Assembly: GCF_000425565.1 (NCBI RefSeq)
Contig: NZ_AUDR01000013.1
Coordinates: 62,001-126,000 of the forward strand
Origin: Tepidiphilus margaritifer DSM 15129
GTDB taxonomy: Bacteria; Pseudomonadota; Gammaproteobacteria; Burkholderiales; Rhodocyclaceae
Direction of reading: 5' to 3'
DNA length: 64,000 bases
Shown here: piece by piece, positions 1-8,874 of the stretch
Numbering within the stretch: the stretch's first letter is position 1
Layout: every line of letters starts with the position of its first letter
The notes under the pieces: generated by a model
What the model was told of the DNA's origin: nothing
Databases searched by the model: none
The model's input: the letters and a program-made list of their open reading frames with translations, nothing else
Made by a program: the position numbers and the translations under genes

Positions 1-549
1 GTCCGCCTGGGCGGCGAGGTCGATGGCGAGCCGGCAAAGCTCGGGGGTCAGGACGCCTTTGGCATAATCGGAGAGGACGACGACGGCCGGTTTCCGTTCC
101 ATCATCTCGCGCAGCAGGCGGCTCAGGGCCTCTTGCTCGCCAGCGTCGGGGGCGGCCGTGGCTTCGCGATCGAGCCGCAGCATCTGCTGGTGGCCGCCAA
201 GGATGCGGGTCTTGGTGGTGGTGGGGCGCGAAGACGAGGTGAAGAGCGCCTCGGTGCCGACGCCTTGACTGGCGATGGCTGCGACGAGCTCGCGTCCGGG
301 CGCGTCGTCGCCGACGGTGCCCAGCAGGCGGCAGGGCAGGCCCAGGCCGGCGAGGTTGGCCGCCACGTTGGCTGCTCCGCCGGGGCGGCTCGATTCCTTT
401 TCCAGCAACACCACCGGCACCGGCGCTTCCGGCGAGATGCGTTCGACCTTGCCCCAGAGATAGCGGTCCAGCATGAGGTCGCCGATCACCAGGGCCCAGG
501 CGTCGGCGGGAAAACCCTGACGGAGCGCCTCGATCAGCCGTTGCTGCAT
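1..549 (-). CDS. hldA: D-glycero-beta-D-manno-heptose-7-phosphate kinase, N-terminal part (cut by window edge)
   Basis: PfkB/ribokinase-fold kinase that phosphorylates heptose 7-phosphate at O-1 in ADP-heptose synthesis for the LPS inner core; cytoplasmic. Translation from the ATG at 547-549 gives 183 codons to the window edge. Visible motifs are [13 protein letters not shown] near residue 20, the [15 protein letters not shown] block near 60, [13 protein letters not shown], and [13 protein letters not shown] near 155, all typical of the RfaE N-terminal domain. The start overlaps the end of gmhA by 16 nt, so the two are probably co-translated. Whether it is a stand-alone kinase (HldA) or fused to the nucleotidyltransferase (HldE) cannot be seen because the C-terminus lies outside the window. 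Confidence 0.9.
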   Translation of the reverse strand, partial: MQQRLIEALRQGFPADAWALVIGDLMLDRYLWGKVERISPEAPVPVVLLEKESSRPGGAANVAANLAGLGLPCRLLGTVGDDAPGRELVAAIASQGVGTEALFTSSSRPTTTKTRILGGHQQMLRLDREATAAPDAGEQEALSRLLREMMERKPAVVVLSDYAKGVLTPELCRLAIDLAAQAD

Positions 550-1127
550 GGTGTGGAATCGAGGGTTTCGGCGTCGATGAGGTCACAGAGCATGTGACCG
601 ACCAGGATGTGGGCCTCCTGGATGCGGGGCGTGTCGTTGCTGGCGACGATCAGGCACAGGTCGCAGGTTTGGGCCAGCTTGCCCCCGTTGGCGCCGGTCA
701 GGCCCAGGGTGTAGGCGCCGATTTCCCGTGCAGTGTGGATGGCGGCCAATACGTTGGGGCTGTTGCCGGAGGTGGAGAGGCCGATCACCACGTCTTTCGG
801 GGTGCACAGCGCTTCCACCTGACGCGAGAAGATGCGCTCGAAGCCGTAGTCGTTGCCCACGGCGGTGAGGATGGACGTGTCGGTGGTGAGGGCGATGGCG
901 GGCAGGCCGCGGCGCTCGCGCTTGTAGCGGCCGACGATCTCGGCTGCGATGTGCTGGCAGTCGGCCGCGCTGCCGCCGTTGCCCAGCAGCAGGATCTTGC
1001 CGCCGGCAAGGAGGCAGTTCCGCAGCCGCATGCCCATCTCGATGAGGAGCGGCATCTGCTCATGCAGCTGTTCGGTGGCTGCTCGATGTGCGCTCAGCGC
1101 TTGCCGTATGGCCTGTTCCGGAATCAT
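534..1127 (-). CDS. gmhA: Phosphoheptose isomerase
   Basis: Converts sedoheptulose 7-phosphate to D-glycero-D-manno-heptose 7-phosphate, the first step of ADP-heptose synthesis. The 197-residue product is a single SIS domain with the family signatures [17 protein letters not shown] (about residues 47-63), [17 protein letters not shown] (about 80-96), [11 protein letters not shown] (about 117-127) and [12 protein letters not shown] (about 169-180). Length matches the family. It lies 15 nt after hldD and overlaps hldA, which places all steps around heptose phosphate in one minus-strand operon. Confidence 0.95.
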   Translation of the reverse strand: MIPEQAIRQALSAHRAATEQLHEQMPLLIEMGMRLRNCLLAGGKILLLGNGGSAADCQHIAAEIVGRYKRERRGLPAIALTTDTSILTAVGNDYGFERIFSRQVEALCTPKDVVIGLSTSGNSPNVLAAIHTAREIGAYTLGLTGANGGKLAQTCDLCLIVASNDTPRIQEAHILVGHMLCDLIDAETLDSTPCSNG

Positions 1128-1142
1128 TCGGTTCCCGAGGTC

Positions 1143-2114
1143 TCAGCAATAGGGGTCGGGCTGCAGGAGGTAATTCTGCACGTAATCGCGGATGCCCTCT
1201 TCCAGCGTGCGGAAGGGTTTGTCGTAGCCGGCCGCGCGCAGTTTGCCGATGTCCGCCTGCGTGTAGTACTGGTATTTGCCTTTGAGATCGTCCGGCATGT
1301 CGATCCAGGTGATGTGGGGACGCGCGCCGCAGCTTTCCATTACGGCCGTTGCCAGATCGAGGAAGGAACGGGCCTGACCGGTGCCGACATTGTAGATGGC
1401 CGAAGGGCGCGGGGCGGCGAGAAACCACGCCATCACTTCGGCAACGTCTTTGACATAGACGAAATCGCGCAGTTGCATTCCGTCGGCCACGTCGGGGCGA
1501 TCGCTCTTGAACAAGCGCACCGTGCCGCCGGCGCGGAACTGGGTGAACGCATGGTAGGCGACGCTGGCCATGCGCCCCTTGTGGTATTCATTGGGCCCAT
1601 AGACGTTGAAAAACTTGAACCCGGCCCAGCGCGGCGGGGCATGTCCGGCCGCGGCCTGGCGCAGCGCCCATTGGTCGAACAGGTGCTTGGAGTAACCGTA
1701 GGCGTTGAGCGGACGCAAACCATCGATGCTGGCATCGCTGTAGCCACGCTCGCCGTTGCCGTAGGTGGCTGCCGAGCTGGCGTAGAGGAGCGTCACCCCC
1801 TGCTGGGCACAAAACTGCCACAGCCGCTGCGAATAGCGCAGATTGGCTTCGAGGAGGCGGTTCCAGTCGCGCTCGGTGGTGTCGCTGATGGCCCCCATGT
1901 GGATGATGGTTTCGACCTGCGCCCCATGACGCTCGAGCCAGGGCATGAGCTCGTCTTTGTCCAGGTAATCGACATAGGTGCGATGGCAGAGATTCTGCCA
2001 TTGCTCGGGGTGGGTCGGCCTATCGACGAGGAGCAGATCGTCGCGTCCCTGACGGTTGAGCTGCCAGGCGACGATGCTGCCGATCATGCCGGCGCCGCCG
2101 GTGATGACGATCAT
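1143..2114 (-). CDS. hldD: ADP-L-glycero-D-manno-heptose 6-epimerase
   Basis: Extended short-chain dehydrogenase that epimerises ADP-D-glycero-D-manno-heptose at C6, the last step before heptosyl transfer to lipid A-Kdo. It has 323 residues. The N-terminal Rossmann motif is GGAGMIGS, followed by YASSAATYG and the catalytic Tyr/Lys in NAYGYSK. FNVYGPNEYHKGRMASV is an HldD-type substrate-binding segment. It is the first gene of the hldD-gmhA-hldA operon. The 175-bp region upstream is AT-rich and carries a TATACT hexamer on this strand at 2148-2153, but no convincing -35 box. No strong ribosome-binding site precedes the ATG. Confidence 0.95.
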   Translation of the reverse strand: MIVITGGAGMIGSIVAWQLNRQGRDDLLLVDRPTHPEQWQNLCHRTYVDYLDKDELMPWLERHGAQVETIIHMGAISDTTERDWNRLLEANLRYSQRLWQFCAQQGVTLLYASSAATYGNGERGYSDASIDGLRPLNAYGYSKHLFDQWALRQAAAGHAPPRWAGFKFFNVYGPNEYHKGRMASVAYHAFTQFRAGGTVRLFKSDRPDVADGMQLRDFVYVKDVAEVMAWFLAAPRPSAIYNVGTGQARSFLDLATAVMESCGARPHITWIDMPDDLKGKYQYYTQADIGKLRAAGYDKPFRTLEEGIRDYVQNYLLQPDPYC

Positions 2115-2289
2115 GAGGTGGGTACCGGGAAAACATTTGAAAATTTTAGTATAGCAGTTTTGTCGGGCAATCGGATAAGATGGCGCCGCAGCATGAGTAC
2201 GAGAACTCGGCGGTGATGGCCCGGTCGAATTCGCCCGTGCCGACGCGTTTTGGCCGATCAGACGTTTCCGGCTAGGCGGCGGAGCCGGT

Positions 2290-4257
2290 GTGGTGCATGA
2301 GTTTTTTCATGAAACGAGGGAGCAGTTTTTCTTGAACGAACAGACTCACGGGCGGAACGTACGGTTCGCCTATTTCGGACTGGTTTACCTGGTCCTGTTG
2401 TGGATCAACGCCGCCAATGTCGATTTTGCCGCTGCCGCCGCGAGCGGGTACGGCAGCCTCTTGTTCCTCGTCAATGCCTTCGTCAGCTATAACGCTCTCT
2501 ACCTCCTGCCAGCCTTGTTGTTGACTTGGCTCGTCGCTCGTCCTTCGCTGTGGCGTCGGCTTCGGCTGCCGGGGGGTGCCGTTTGGGCGCCGAATATGAC
2601 GGCGGTCCTGACCGGGGCGCTGACCACCCTCTTTTTTTACGCCAACGCCAAGCTCCATGCGCTCTATGGGATGTTCATCAACGGCTTCGTCATCAATCTG
2701 CTGATAACGCCGGGCGGCATCGAATCCTTGGGCGGCAGCGCTTCGTCGACGATCGGCTTCGTGTTGATCGCTCTGGCGTTCTTCCTGGGGCATGCCGCGA
2801 TCTTCATCGCACTCAGCTTCGGCGCGCGGCGCTTTGCCTCGTTGCCGACGGGTTTGCGGCGCCTAGGACGGCCGCTGACCGTGCTGCTCCTGTTCTCGAT
2901 ATTGGGTGATCATTCCGTCTATGCCTATACGAGTGCGGTGGGCAACAAGCCCGAGATGCTCGAACTCACCGAGGGGGTACCGTTTTACGTCGGTACTTCG
3001 GCGCGTACGTTGTTCAAAAAACTCGGTTTCGAAGTGGCTTCGCCGGAAAAGGCTCTCAAACAGCAGGGGGGAGGGCTGCAATATCCAGCCAAGCCACTCG
3101 AAGTCACCAAGCCGGAGAAGCCCTACAACATCGTATGGCTGGTGTCCGAATCCTGGCGGGCCGATACCCTGGATCCTGAAATCATGCCGGTGACCTGGGC
3201 TTTCGCCCAAAAGGCACAGGTGTTCACGCATCATTACAGCGGCGGCAACGGCACCCGAATCGGCATCTTCACCATGATGACGGGGTTGCCGGGTACCTAT
3301 TGGGACGCTTTCCTGAAAGGGCACGAGGGCGCACCCATCATCGACGTGCTCCAGCAGCAGGGCTATCAGATGTCCTTGTACACGAGCGCCAAATTCAGTT
3401 ATCCAGAATTCGACCAGACCGTGTTCAGCAAGGTGCCGCGAGAGCAGCTGCATGAAATCGATGCGCCTTTGGCTGGCTGGGAAAAAGACCGGCAAAACGT
3501 CTCCGATCTGCTGCACTTCATCGATACGCGCGACCCCGCCCGGCCTTTCTTCGTGTGGATGTTCTTCGAATCGCCCCATGCGCGCTACTATTTTCCGCCG
3601 GAGAGCGTGATCCGCACTCCCTATCGGGACGACATCAACTACGCCACGATCGACCGCGACGAGCTGCAAAAAGACATCGTCCCCATCAAGAACCGTTACC
3701 TCAACGCCGTGCATCACCTGGACAGCCAATTCGCTCGGATCCTCGAGTATCTCGAAACGCACGGTCTGCTGGAGAACACCATCGTGGTGATGCTGGGGGA
3801 CCACGGCGAGGAGTTCATGGAAAACGGCTACTGGGGGCACAACTCGACGTTTTCCGATCCGCAGACGCGCACCCCGCTGATTTTGTGGATTCCGGGTCGC
3901 ACACCCGCCGTGCACGACGTGTTGAGCAGCCATCTGGACGTGGTTCCCACGCTCATGCCGCTTTTGGGCGTAAAGAATCCACCCGAAGACTATTCTTCCG
4001 GTTACGACCTCTTTTCCGGCAGGCAGCGTGATCATGTCGTGCTCAGCGATTGGTCGCGCGTGGGATACAAGGATGCCGATGTCAAAATTACCTTGTCGGA
4101 AGACTTGGGCCCCTTGGGTAAACGGATCAGCGGCCCCCATGACGAAAAGCTCACGCCGCAGCGTGCCCAGGAATTGTTCCAGAGCAAGCAGCCGCAATTG
4201 GTGCGCTTGATGCAGGAGTTGGGCCGGTTCAAACAGAAAAGCCGGCATGAGCCGTGA
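2290..4257 (+). CDS. YejM/PbgA-like inner-membrane protein with sulfatase (alkaline-phosphatase fold) domain
   Basis: About five N-terminal transmembrane helices (residues about 25-210) resemble the DUF3413 part of YejM/PbgA, the inner-membrane protein that controls LPS synthesis through LapB/FtsH. A periplasmic sulfatase-like domain follows (about 275-600). Unlike E. coli YejM, metal-site residues look intact: Glu in VSESWR (about 287), a candidate nucleophile Thr in GGNGTRIG (about 322) and the DHG motif in LGDHGEEF (about 504). It could therefore be a phospho-transferase or phosphatase. It is divergent from the heptose operon, which supports an envelope role. The listed start is GTG; an in-frame TTG at 2332 with GAGGGAG ten bases upstream is a good alternative. 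Confidence 0.75.
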   Translation: MVHEFFHETREQFFLNEQTHGRNVRFAYFGLVYLVLLWINAANVDFAAAAASGYGSLLFLVNAFVSYNALYLLPALLLTWLVARPSLWRRLRLPGGAVWAPNMTAVLTGALTTLFFYANAKLHALYGMFINGFVINLLITPGGIESLGGSASSTIGFVLIALAFFLGHAAIFIALSFGARRFASLPTGLRRLGRPLTVLLLFSILGDHSVYAYTSAVGNKPEMLELTEGVPFYVGTSARTLFKKLGFEVASPEKALKQQGGGLQYPAKPLEVTKPEKPYNIVWLVSESWRADTLDPEIMPVTWAFAQKAQVFTHHYSGGNGTRIGIFTMMTGLPGTYWDAFLKGHEGAPIIDVLQQQGYQMSLYTSAKFSYPEFDQTVFSKVPREQLHEIDAPLAGWEKDRQNVSDLLHFIDTRDPARPFFVWMFFESPHARYYFPPESVIRTPYRDDINYATIDRDELQKDIVPIKNRYLNAVHHLDSQFARILEYLETHGLLENTIVVMLGDHGEEFMENGYWGHNSTFSDPQTRTPLILWIPGRTPAVHDVLSSHLDVVPTLMPLLGVKNPPEDYSSGYDLFSGRQRDHVVLSDWSRVGYKDADVKITLSEDLGPLGKRISGPHDEKLTPQRAQELFQSKQPQLVRLMQELGRFKQKSRHEP

Positions 4258-4297
4258 GTGTCGGGGGGCTGGCCGGGTCATGCGGGAGCGCACCCGA

Positions 4298-5377
4298 TCA
4301 AAATAGCGCCTGCTGCACCGGCTCGCCGGCGCGCTTCGCCGGCGGGCGAAAGAGGTGGGTGACGAGCGGGGGGAGCGGTCGCTCGAGGCCGGCGCGGCGG
4401 CGGGCAATCGTGAAGCGCTGGGCGAGTAGGGCGGCCCAGGGGCCACGGCCGCGGAAACGCTCGCCGAACGGGCCATCGAGCTTGCCACCGTGCAATTCGC
4501 GCAGTCGCGCGAGGATGCGTTCGCGCCGTTCGGGCACGTGCCGTTGCAGCCAATCGTCGAAAATCGCCTCCAGTTCGTGCGGTAGGCGCAAGATGCTCAT
4601 GAAGGCGCTCGTCGCTCCGGCTTCGGCCGCGGCGGCGAGCACCGCCTCCATGTCTTCGGTAAGGAAAGGAATCTGGGGGGCGAGGCTCACGCCCACCGGC
4701 ACGCCGGCTCGTGCGAGCGCTGCGATCACTTCCAGCCGGCGCCGCGGGCTCGCCGCCCGGGGTTCCAGCCGGCGGGCGAGTTCGGCGTCGAGCGTGGTCA
4801 GCGTCACGTAGACTTCACACAGCCCTGAAGCAGCCATGGGGGCGATAAGGTCGAGATCGCGCAGGATGCCGCTGCCCTTGGTCACGGCCGACCAGGGATG
4901 GCGCGCCTCGGCGAGTACTTCCAGCACGGCGCGCGTGAGCCCCAGTTTGCGTTCCACCGGCTGCCAGGCATCGGTGGCAGTGCCCAGCGCGATCGGCGCA
5001 GGTCGATAGCTCGGCCGGTTGAGTTCGTCGCGCAGCCGTTCGGCGAGATGGCGCCGGGCGATGATGATGCGCTCGAAGTCCAGCCCCGGCGAGAGGTCCA
5101 GCCAGGCATGCATCGGCCGGGCGTAGCAATAGGCGCAGCCGTGCTCGCAGCCGCGGTAGGGGTTCAGCGAGCGGTCGAACCCGATGTCGGGCGAACGGTT
5201 GGTGGCGAGGGCACTGTGGGCTTCTTCCCAGCGCACTTCGGTCGGCGGGGCCGTGGGCGCCCCTTTTTCTTGCGCCCAGCCGTCGTCGAAAGGCTCGCGC
5301 TCAAGGCAGGCATAGCGGTGGCCCAGGGGAAGGGGGGAGCCACGGGAGGGGGGCTTGTCACGGGAAGAGGCGGGCAT
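4298..5377 (-). CDS. PA0069/SplB-like radical SAM protein
   Basis: Radical S-adenosylmethionine protein with the cluster motif GCEHGCAYCYAR (CxxxCxxC) near residue 60. It is followed by a SplB-like barrel with GTATDAWQPVERK and VTKGSGILRDLDL. Members of this family (Rv2578c/PA0069 type) are annotated as radical SAM proteins of unknown substrate. About 359 residues from the ATG at 5375-5377. An in-frame ATG at 5447-5449 would add 24 residues that run into the mntH promoter region and look non-coding, so I prefer the shorter form. It is convergent with the YejM-like gene; the 40-bp junction has no U-tract terminator. Confidence 0.8.
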   Translation of the reverse strand: MPASSRDKPPSRGSPLPLGHRYACLEREPFDDGWAQEKGAPTAPPTEVRWEEAHSALATNRSPDIGFDRSLNPYRGCEHGCAYCYARPMHAWLDLSPGLDFERIIIARRHLAERLRDELNRPSYRPAPIALGTATDAWQPVERKLGLTRAVLEVLAEARHPWSAVTKGSGILRDLDLIAPMAASGLCEVYVTLTTLDAELARRLEPRAASPRRRLEVIAALARAGVPVGVSLAPQIPFLTEDMEAVLAAAAEAGATSAFMSILRLPHELEAIFDDWLQRHVPERRERILARLRELHGGKLDGPFGERFRGRGPWAALLAQRFTIARRRAGLERPLPPLVTHLFRPPAKRAGEPVQQALF

Positions 5378-5463
5378 GATCGTCGTGTTTCGGTGGGTGC
5401 ACACGCAGGGCTTGGCCCAAGCTTTCGGGTAGTATAGCTCCCTCTTCATCGACGCTTCGCGCC

Positions 5464-6786
5464 ATGTTCCGTCTTCCCAAAGTCGCTACCGCTCCTTTTT
5501 GTCCGTCCGAGGTCCGCGGTAGCGTGTTCGTGTCGCCCACCGCTCCTTGGTGGCAGCGCTTGCTGCGCTTTCTCGGCCCCGGGCTGCTCGTGTCGGTGGG
5601 CTACATGGATCCGGGCAACTGGGCCACCGACATCGAGGCGGGTTCCAAGTATGGCTATGCCCTCTTGTGGGTGGTGCTCTTTTCGAGTGTGGCGGCCATG
5701 GTGCTGCAATACCTCAGCGTCAAGCTCGGCCTCATCGGCAGGATCGATCTGGCGCGCGCCTGTCGCCGGCATTATGGGCCGCGCGTCAATTTCGTGCTGT
5801 GGGCACTCGCCGAGCTCGCCATCATCGCCTGTGACGTGGCCGAAGTACTCGGGTCGGCGCTCGCCTTGCATCTGCTCTTCGGCGTGTCACTCGTGGCCGG
5901 CATTGTCATCACCGCGTTCGATATGTTGATCGTGCTTGGTCTCAAGGGGCACGGTTTTCGCCAAGTCGAGGCCATCGTCCTCGGTCTGATCGCGACCATC
6001 GGCTCGTGTTTCGCGGTGCAGCTCGTCCTGCTGGGACCGGACTGGCAGGGGATCGTGCACGGCCTGTTGCCGCGGCAGGAGACGCTCGCCGAGCCAGGCA
6101 TGCTCTATCTGGCGATCGGCATCCTCGGGGCGACCGTGATGCCACACAACCTGTACCTTCATTCCTCCGTGGTGCAGACGCGGCGCATCGTCGAGAGCAC
6201 CGAGGCTCGGCGTGACGCCCTGCGGTTCGCCACCTTCGACACGGTCGGATCCCTGTCGCTCGCTTTCGTGGTCAATGCCGCCATTCTCACGCTCGCTGCG
6301 GCGGCGTTTCACGCCACGGGGCATCAGGAGGTGACGGAGATCCAGGATGCGTACCATCTGCTCGATCCGGTGGTGGGCACCACGCTCGCTTCGCTCCTCT
6401 TTGGCATCGCGCTTTTGGCTTCCGGCCAGAGTTCGACTTTTACCGGCACCATCGCCGGTCAAATTCTGTTGGAAGGGTTTCTCGAGCTGAAGATCCCTTG
6501 CTGGCAGCGTCGGCTCATCACGCGGCTGCTCGCTCTGGTGCCGGCGCTTGCCGGCGTGTTGTGGCTGGGAGAGGCAGGGGTGGGAACGCTGCTCGTGGCG
6601 AGCCAGGTGGTGTTGAGTTTTCAGCTGCCTTTTGCCATCTGGCCGCTGATCCGCTTCACGAGCGAGTGGCGCTTGATGGGGCCCTTCGCCAACGGCATGG
6701 CCCTCAAAGTCGTCGCCTGGGCGCTTTTCGCGCTCATCGCCGCGGCCAATCTGTGGTTGGTGGCGGGGCTCTTCGGGCAGGGGTGA
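5464..6786 (+). CDS. mntH: Nramp-family Mn2+/H+ symporter
   Basis: Proton-coupled divalent metal importer, mainly Mn2+, in the inner membrane. The 440-residue sequence has about eleven hydrophobic segments. The metal-binding DPGN motif in GYMDPGNWATDIEAGS (about residues 49-64) and the second site MPHNLYLHS (about 227-235) are both intact. The first 30 residues are variable and the start is not firmly set; a start at the GTG in SVFVSP is possible. I see no Mn riboswitch (yybP-ykoY) or clear MntR site in the short upstream region. Confidence 0.93.
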   Translation: MFRLPKVATAPFCPSEVRGSVFVSPTAPWWQRLLRFLGPGLLVSVGYMDPGNWATDIEAGSKYGYALLWVVLFSSVAAMVLQYLSVKLGLIGRIDLARACRRHYGPRVNFVLWALAELAIIACDVAEVLGSALALHLLFGVSLVAGIVITAFDMLIVLGLKGHGFRQVEAIVLGLIATIGSCFAVQLVLLGPDWQGIVHGLLPRQETLAEPGMLYLAIGILGATVMPHNLYLHSSVVQTRRIVESTEARRDALRFATFDTVGSLSLAFVVNAAILTLAAAAFHATGHQEVTEIQDAYHLLDPVVGTTLASLLFGIALLASGQSSTFTGTIAGQILLEGFLELKIPCWQRRLITRLLALVPALAGVLWLGEAGVGTLLVASQVVLSFQLPFAIWPLIRFTSEWRLMGPFANGMALKVVAWALFALIAAANLWLVAGLFGQG

Positions 6787-6963
6787 TCAAGAGGCGGAAT
6801 CGCTATCCCGAAGAGGGTCACCGGAGGCGCAGGAGGGACAGAGTCAGGCTTGGTCGATTTGCTCGGCGGGAAGGCGCGCCAAGGCCGACGGGTCGATGCT
6901 TTGGCGGCGGCACCGGCTCCAGGCCCAAGATGGCTGGGGACGCCTTGGGGCTTGGTGCACTAC

Positions 6964-6983
6964 GATAAACCATTTCCTTTATC
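6964..6983. promoter_or_regulatory. Inverted repeat upstream of the small membrane protein gene
   Basis: GATAAA and TTTATC form a perfect 6-bp inverted repeat separated by 8 bp, 33 bp before the ATG of the next gene. It sits in an AT-rich pocket of an otherwise GC-rich 229-bp intergenic region (6787-7015). There is no U-tract, so it reads more like an operator than a terminator. The regulator is unknown. I see nothing else in this intergenic stretch. Confidence 0.35.
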
Positions 6984-7015
6984 ATTCTGTCGTTTTGCTC
7001 GAAGAGGAGAAATTC

Positions 7016-7390
7016 ATGGAAATCGTCGAAGCAACTTCGTCTTCGGAAGAGGAATCCAGGCTCCGCGAGGCGAAAAAGTGGGCCACCATCGTCTATGCGC
7101 TCTACGCGGTCTCCTTGATCCTGGGGGTCACCTATCTGGTGGGAATCATCGTCAACTACGTGAAATACCCTGATGTGCGCGGAACTTGGGTCGAGTCGCA
7201 CTTCCTGTGGCAGCGCCGCACGTTCTGGTACAGCCTGCTGTGGTTCGTCATAGGGGCGCTCACTTCGTTCATGGCGGTGGGTATGATCGTGTTCATCGTT
7301 TCCGGCATCTGGGTGATCTACCGGATCGTGAAAGGCTGGATCTACCTCAGCGACGGCAAGCCCATGTATGCCGCTGCCAGCGCGGTGTGA
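7016..7390 (+). CDS. Small membrane protein, DUF4870/YidH-like
   Basis: A 124-residue protein with a charged N-terminus (MEIVEATSSSEEESR) and three predicted membrane helices, at about residues 24-46, 68-92 and 95-112. The last two fold into a hydrophobic hairpin ending GIWVIYRIVKGWIYL, typical of DUF4870/Tic20-like bacterial membrane proteins. Function is not known. AGAGGAGA at 7003-7010 fixes this start. The longer open frame back to 6896 is not supported. It stands alone, convergent with the flavodoxin-like gene. Confidence 0.7.
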   Translation: MEIVEATSSSEEESRLREAKKWATIVYALYAVSLILGVTYLVGIIVNYVKYPDVRGTWVESHFLWQRRTFWYSLLWFVIGALTSFMAVGMIVFIVSGIWVIYRIVKGWIYLSDGKPMYAAASAV

Positions 7391-7405
7391 GCGTTCTTCG
7401 CCGGA

Positions 7406-7918
7406 TCATGCCAGCCATGCCGCCATGGTCGCGCCGAGGGTGCGACAGTGTTCGCGTTCATGCTCGGGCAGCGTCTTGGGAGCGAGGATTTGCTCCGGCG
7501 TCTGGGCGTGGGTGAGCACGACGTGGGCGGGGGCGAGCGGCCGCAGGCGCCAGCCGGTACAGATGCGTTCGATCTGACGCACGGCGCCGGTGCCGTCGCT
7601 GCCGGCGGCGATCAGGGCGAGATAGGGACGTCCATTGACGCGATCGAGCGCGCCGTAGTAGCAACGATCGAAGAATTCCTTCATCTCGCCGGAGAGGGTG
7701 GCGAGATTCTCCGGGGCGCAGAAGCAGTAGGCATCTGCCTCGAGTACGTCTTCGAGTGTGGCGTCCGTGGCCCGACGCACGTCGACTGAGATGTGCTCGA
7801 GGGCTTCGAGTTCGCGTAGCGCCGCGAGCGCGCCTTCGTGGGCGGCATCGGCTATCTGTCGGGCGGCGCCGGTGCGCGAGTGCCAGACGATCAGCATGCG
7901 GGCCGCGAGGCGTGTCAT
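7406..7918 (-). CDS. Flavodoxin-like / NADPH-dependent FMN reductase family protein
   Basis: 170 residues with a flavodoxin fold. The FMN phosphate loop is VWHSRTGAARQIA near residues 11-23. A second flavin loop is seen in DAYCFCAPENLATLSGEMKEF, and LALIAAGSDGTGA near 105 would contact the isoalloxazine. The role is probably a quinone or flavin reductase. It is last in the alcohol dehydrogenase operon, suggesting a shared redox or detoxification task. The electron partner is unknown. Confidence 0.75.
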   Translation of the reverse strand: MTRLAARMLIVWHSRTGAARQIADAAHEGALAALRELEALEHISVDVRRATDATLEDVLEADAYCFCAPENLATLSGEMKEFFDRCYYGALDRVNGRPYLALIAAGSDGTGAVRQIERICTGWRLRPLAPAHVVLTHAQTPEQILAPKTLPEHEREHCRTLGATMAAWLA

Positions 7919-7924
7919 GGCGAT

Positions 7925-8065
7925 TCAGAGATAGTCGCGACGGTCGACGAGGCCGTGCACCGGCTTGTCCTCGAGGGCGCGGGCGAGCCCGCCGAGTCGC
8001 GCTTCGACGGTTTCCCGCACGGCGGGGTCGAGGGTGACGAGGACGGTGGGTGTGTTGGTCGTCAT
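7925..8065 (-). CDS. 46-residue small protein of unknown function
   Basis: ATG at 8063-8065 is preceded by AGGAG at a 7-nt spacing. The frame runs 46 codons to TGA at 7925-7927, five nucleotides before the flavodoxin-like gene. The product (MTTNTPTVLVTLDP... ending DRRDYL) is acidic/basic mixed, has no signal or membrane segment, and has coding-type third-position GC. It fits tightly between the SDR and flavodoxin genes of the same operon, which supports reality. I do not recognise the family. Confidence 0.6.
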   Translation of the reverse strand: MTTNTPTVLVTLDPAVRETVEARLGGLARALEDKPVHGLVDRRDYL

Positions 8066-8095
8066 GAGAGGGCTCCTGGGTCGGTGCATACTTGC

Positions 8096-8860
8096 TCAGT
8101 GCAACACCAACCCGCCGTCGACGCAGATCGTCTGGCCGGTGACGAAGGCCGCGTCGTCGGAAGCGAGCCAGGCGGCGGTGCCGACCAGGTCTTCGGGAAC
8201 CTCGAGCCGCGGGATGGCCGACTGTTCGGCGAGCTGCTTGGCCATGGCCTCGAAACCGTGTTCGCGGATCGTCTCGCTCTGCGTCAGACCCGGCGAGATG
8301 GCGTTGACCGTGATGCCGTGGCGACCGACTTCACAGGCAAGCGCGCGCGTGAGCCCGATCACGGCGGCCTTGGAAGTGATGTATTGCGCACCGTTGCCGC
8401 GACCCATGAAGACGGTATCCGAGGCGATGTTGATGATGCGTCCCCAATGCTGTGCCTGCATGTCGGGAAAGACGGCGCGGGCGCACAGCCACTGGCCTTT
8501 GACGTTGACCGCCATCACCCGGTCCCAGACTTCTTCTTCCAGTTCGGTGAAGGGGCGGGCGGCCCGTTCCAGGCCGACGTGGCGCAGCATCACGGCCGCG
8601 TTGTTGACCAGGATGTCGACTTTCCCGAAGCGCTCGCGAATGTGCCGAACCGTTTCCGCGACTTGCTCGGCCTGCGAGACGTCGCAGACGAGTGCGAGCA
8701 CGTCGGGGCCGATCTCATGCGCAGCCGATTCCAGCACCTCGGGCGTGGTGCCGCAGATGGCTACTTTTGCGCCTTCCTGGTGGAGTCGGGTGGCGATGGC
8801 CTTGCCGATGCCTCGCCCGCCGCCGGTGACGAGTGCGACGTGATTTTCCAGTCGTTTCAT
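8096..8860 (-). CDS. Short-chain dehydrogenase/reductase
   Basis: Classical SDR of 254 residues, NAD(P)(H)-dependent. It shows the cofactor motif TGGGRGIG near residue 12, NNAA near 88, a Ser in INIASDT and the catalytic YITSK. The C-terminal CVDGG segment is typical of FabG-like SDRs. Substrate unknown. The start with GGAGG upstream (revcomp of 8869-8873) is clear; the open frame continues far upstream but is a shadow of the alcohol dehydrogenase gene. It starts 14 nt after adh, so the two are co-transcribed. Confidence 0.85.
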   Translation of the reverse strand: MKRLENHVALVTGGGRGIGKAIATRLHQEGAKVAICGTTPEVLESAAHEIGPDVLALVCDVSQAEQVAETVRHIRERFGKVDILVNNAAVMLRHVGLERAARPFTELEEEVWDRVMAVNVKGQWLCARAVFPDMQAQHWGRIINIASDTVFMGRGNGAQYITSKAAVIGLTRALACEVGRHGITVNAISPGLTQSETIREHGFEAMAKQLAEQSAIPRLEVPEDLVGTAAWLASDDAAFVTGQTICVDGGLVLH

Positions 8861-8874
8861 GGACCGTTCCTCCA

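Noticed and set aside
594-2216. Long plus-strand open frame of 540 codons
   Set aside because: Antisense shadow of gmhA and hldD; the minus strand has clear family motifs.
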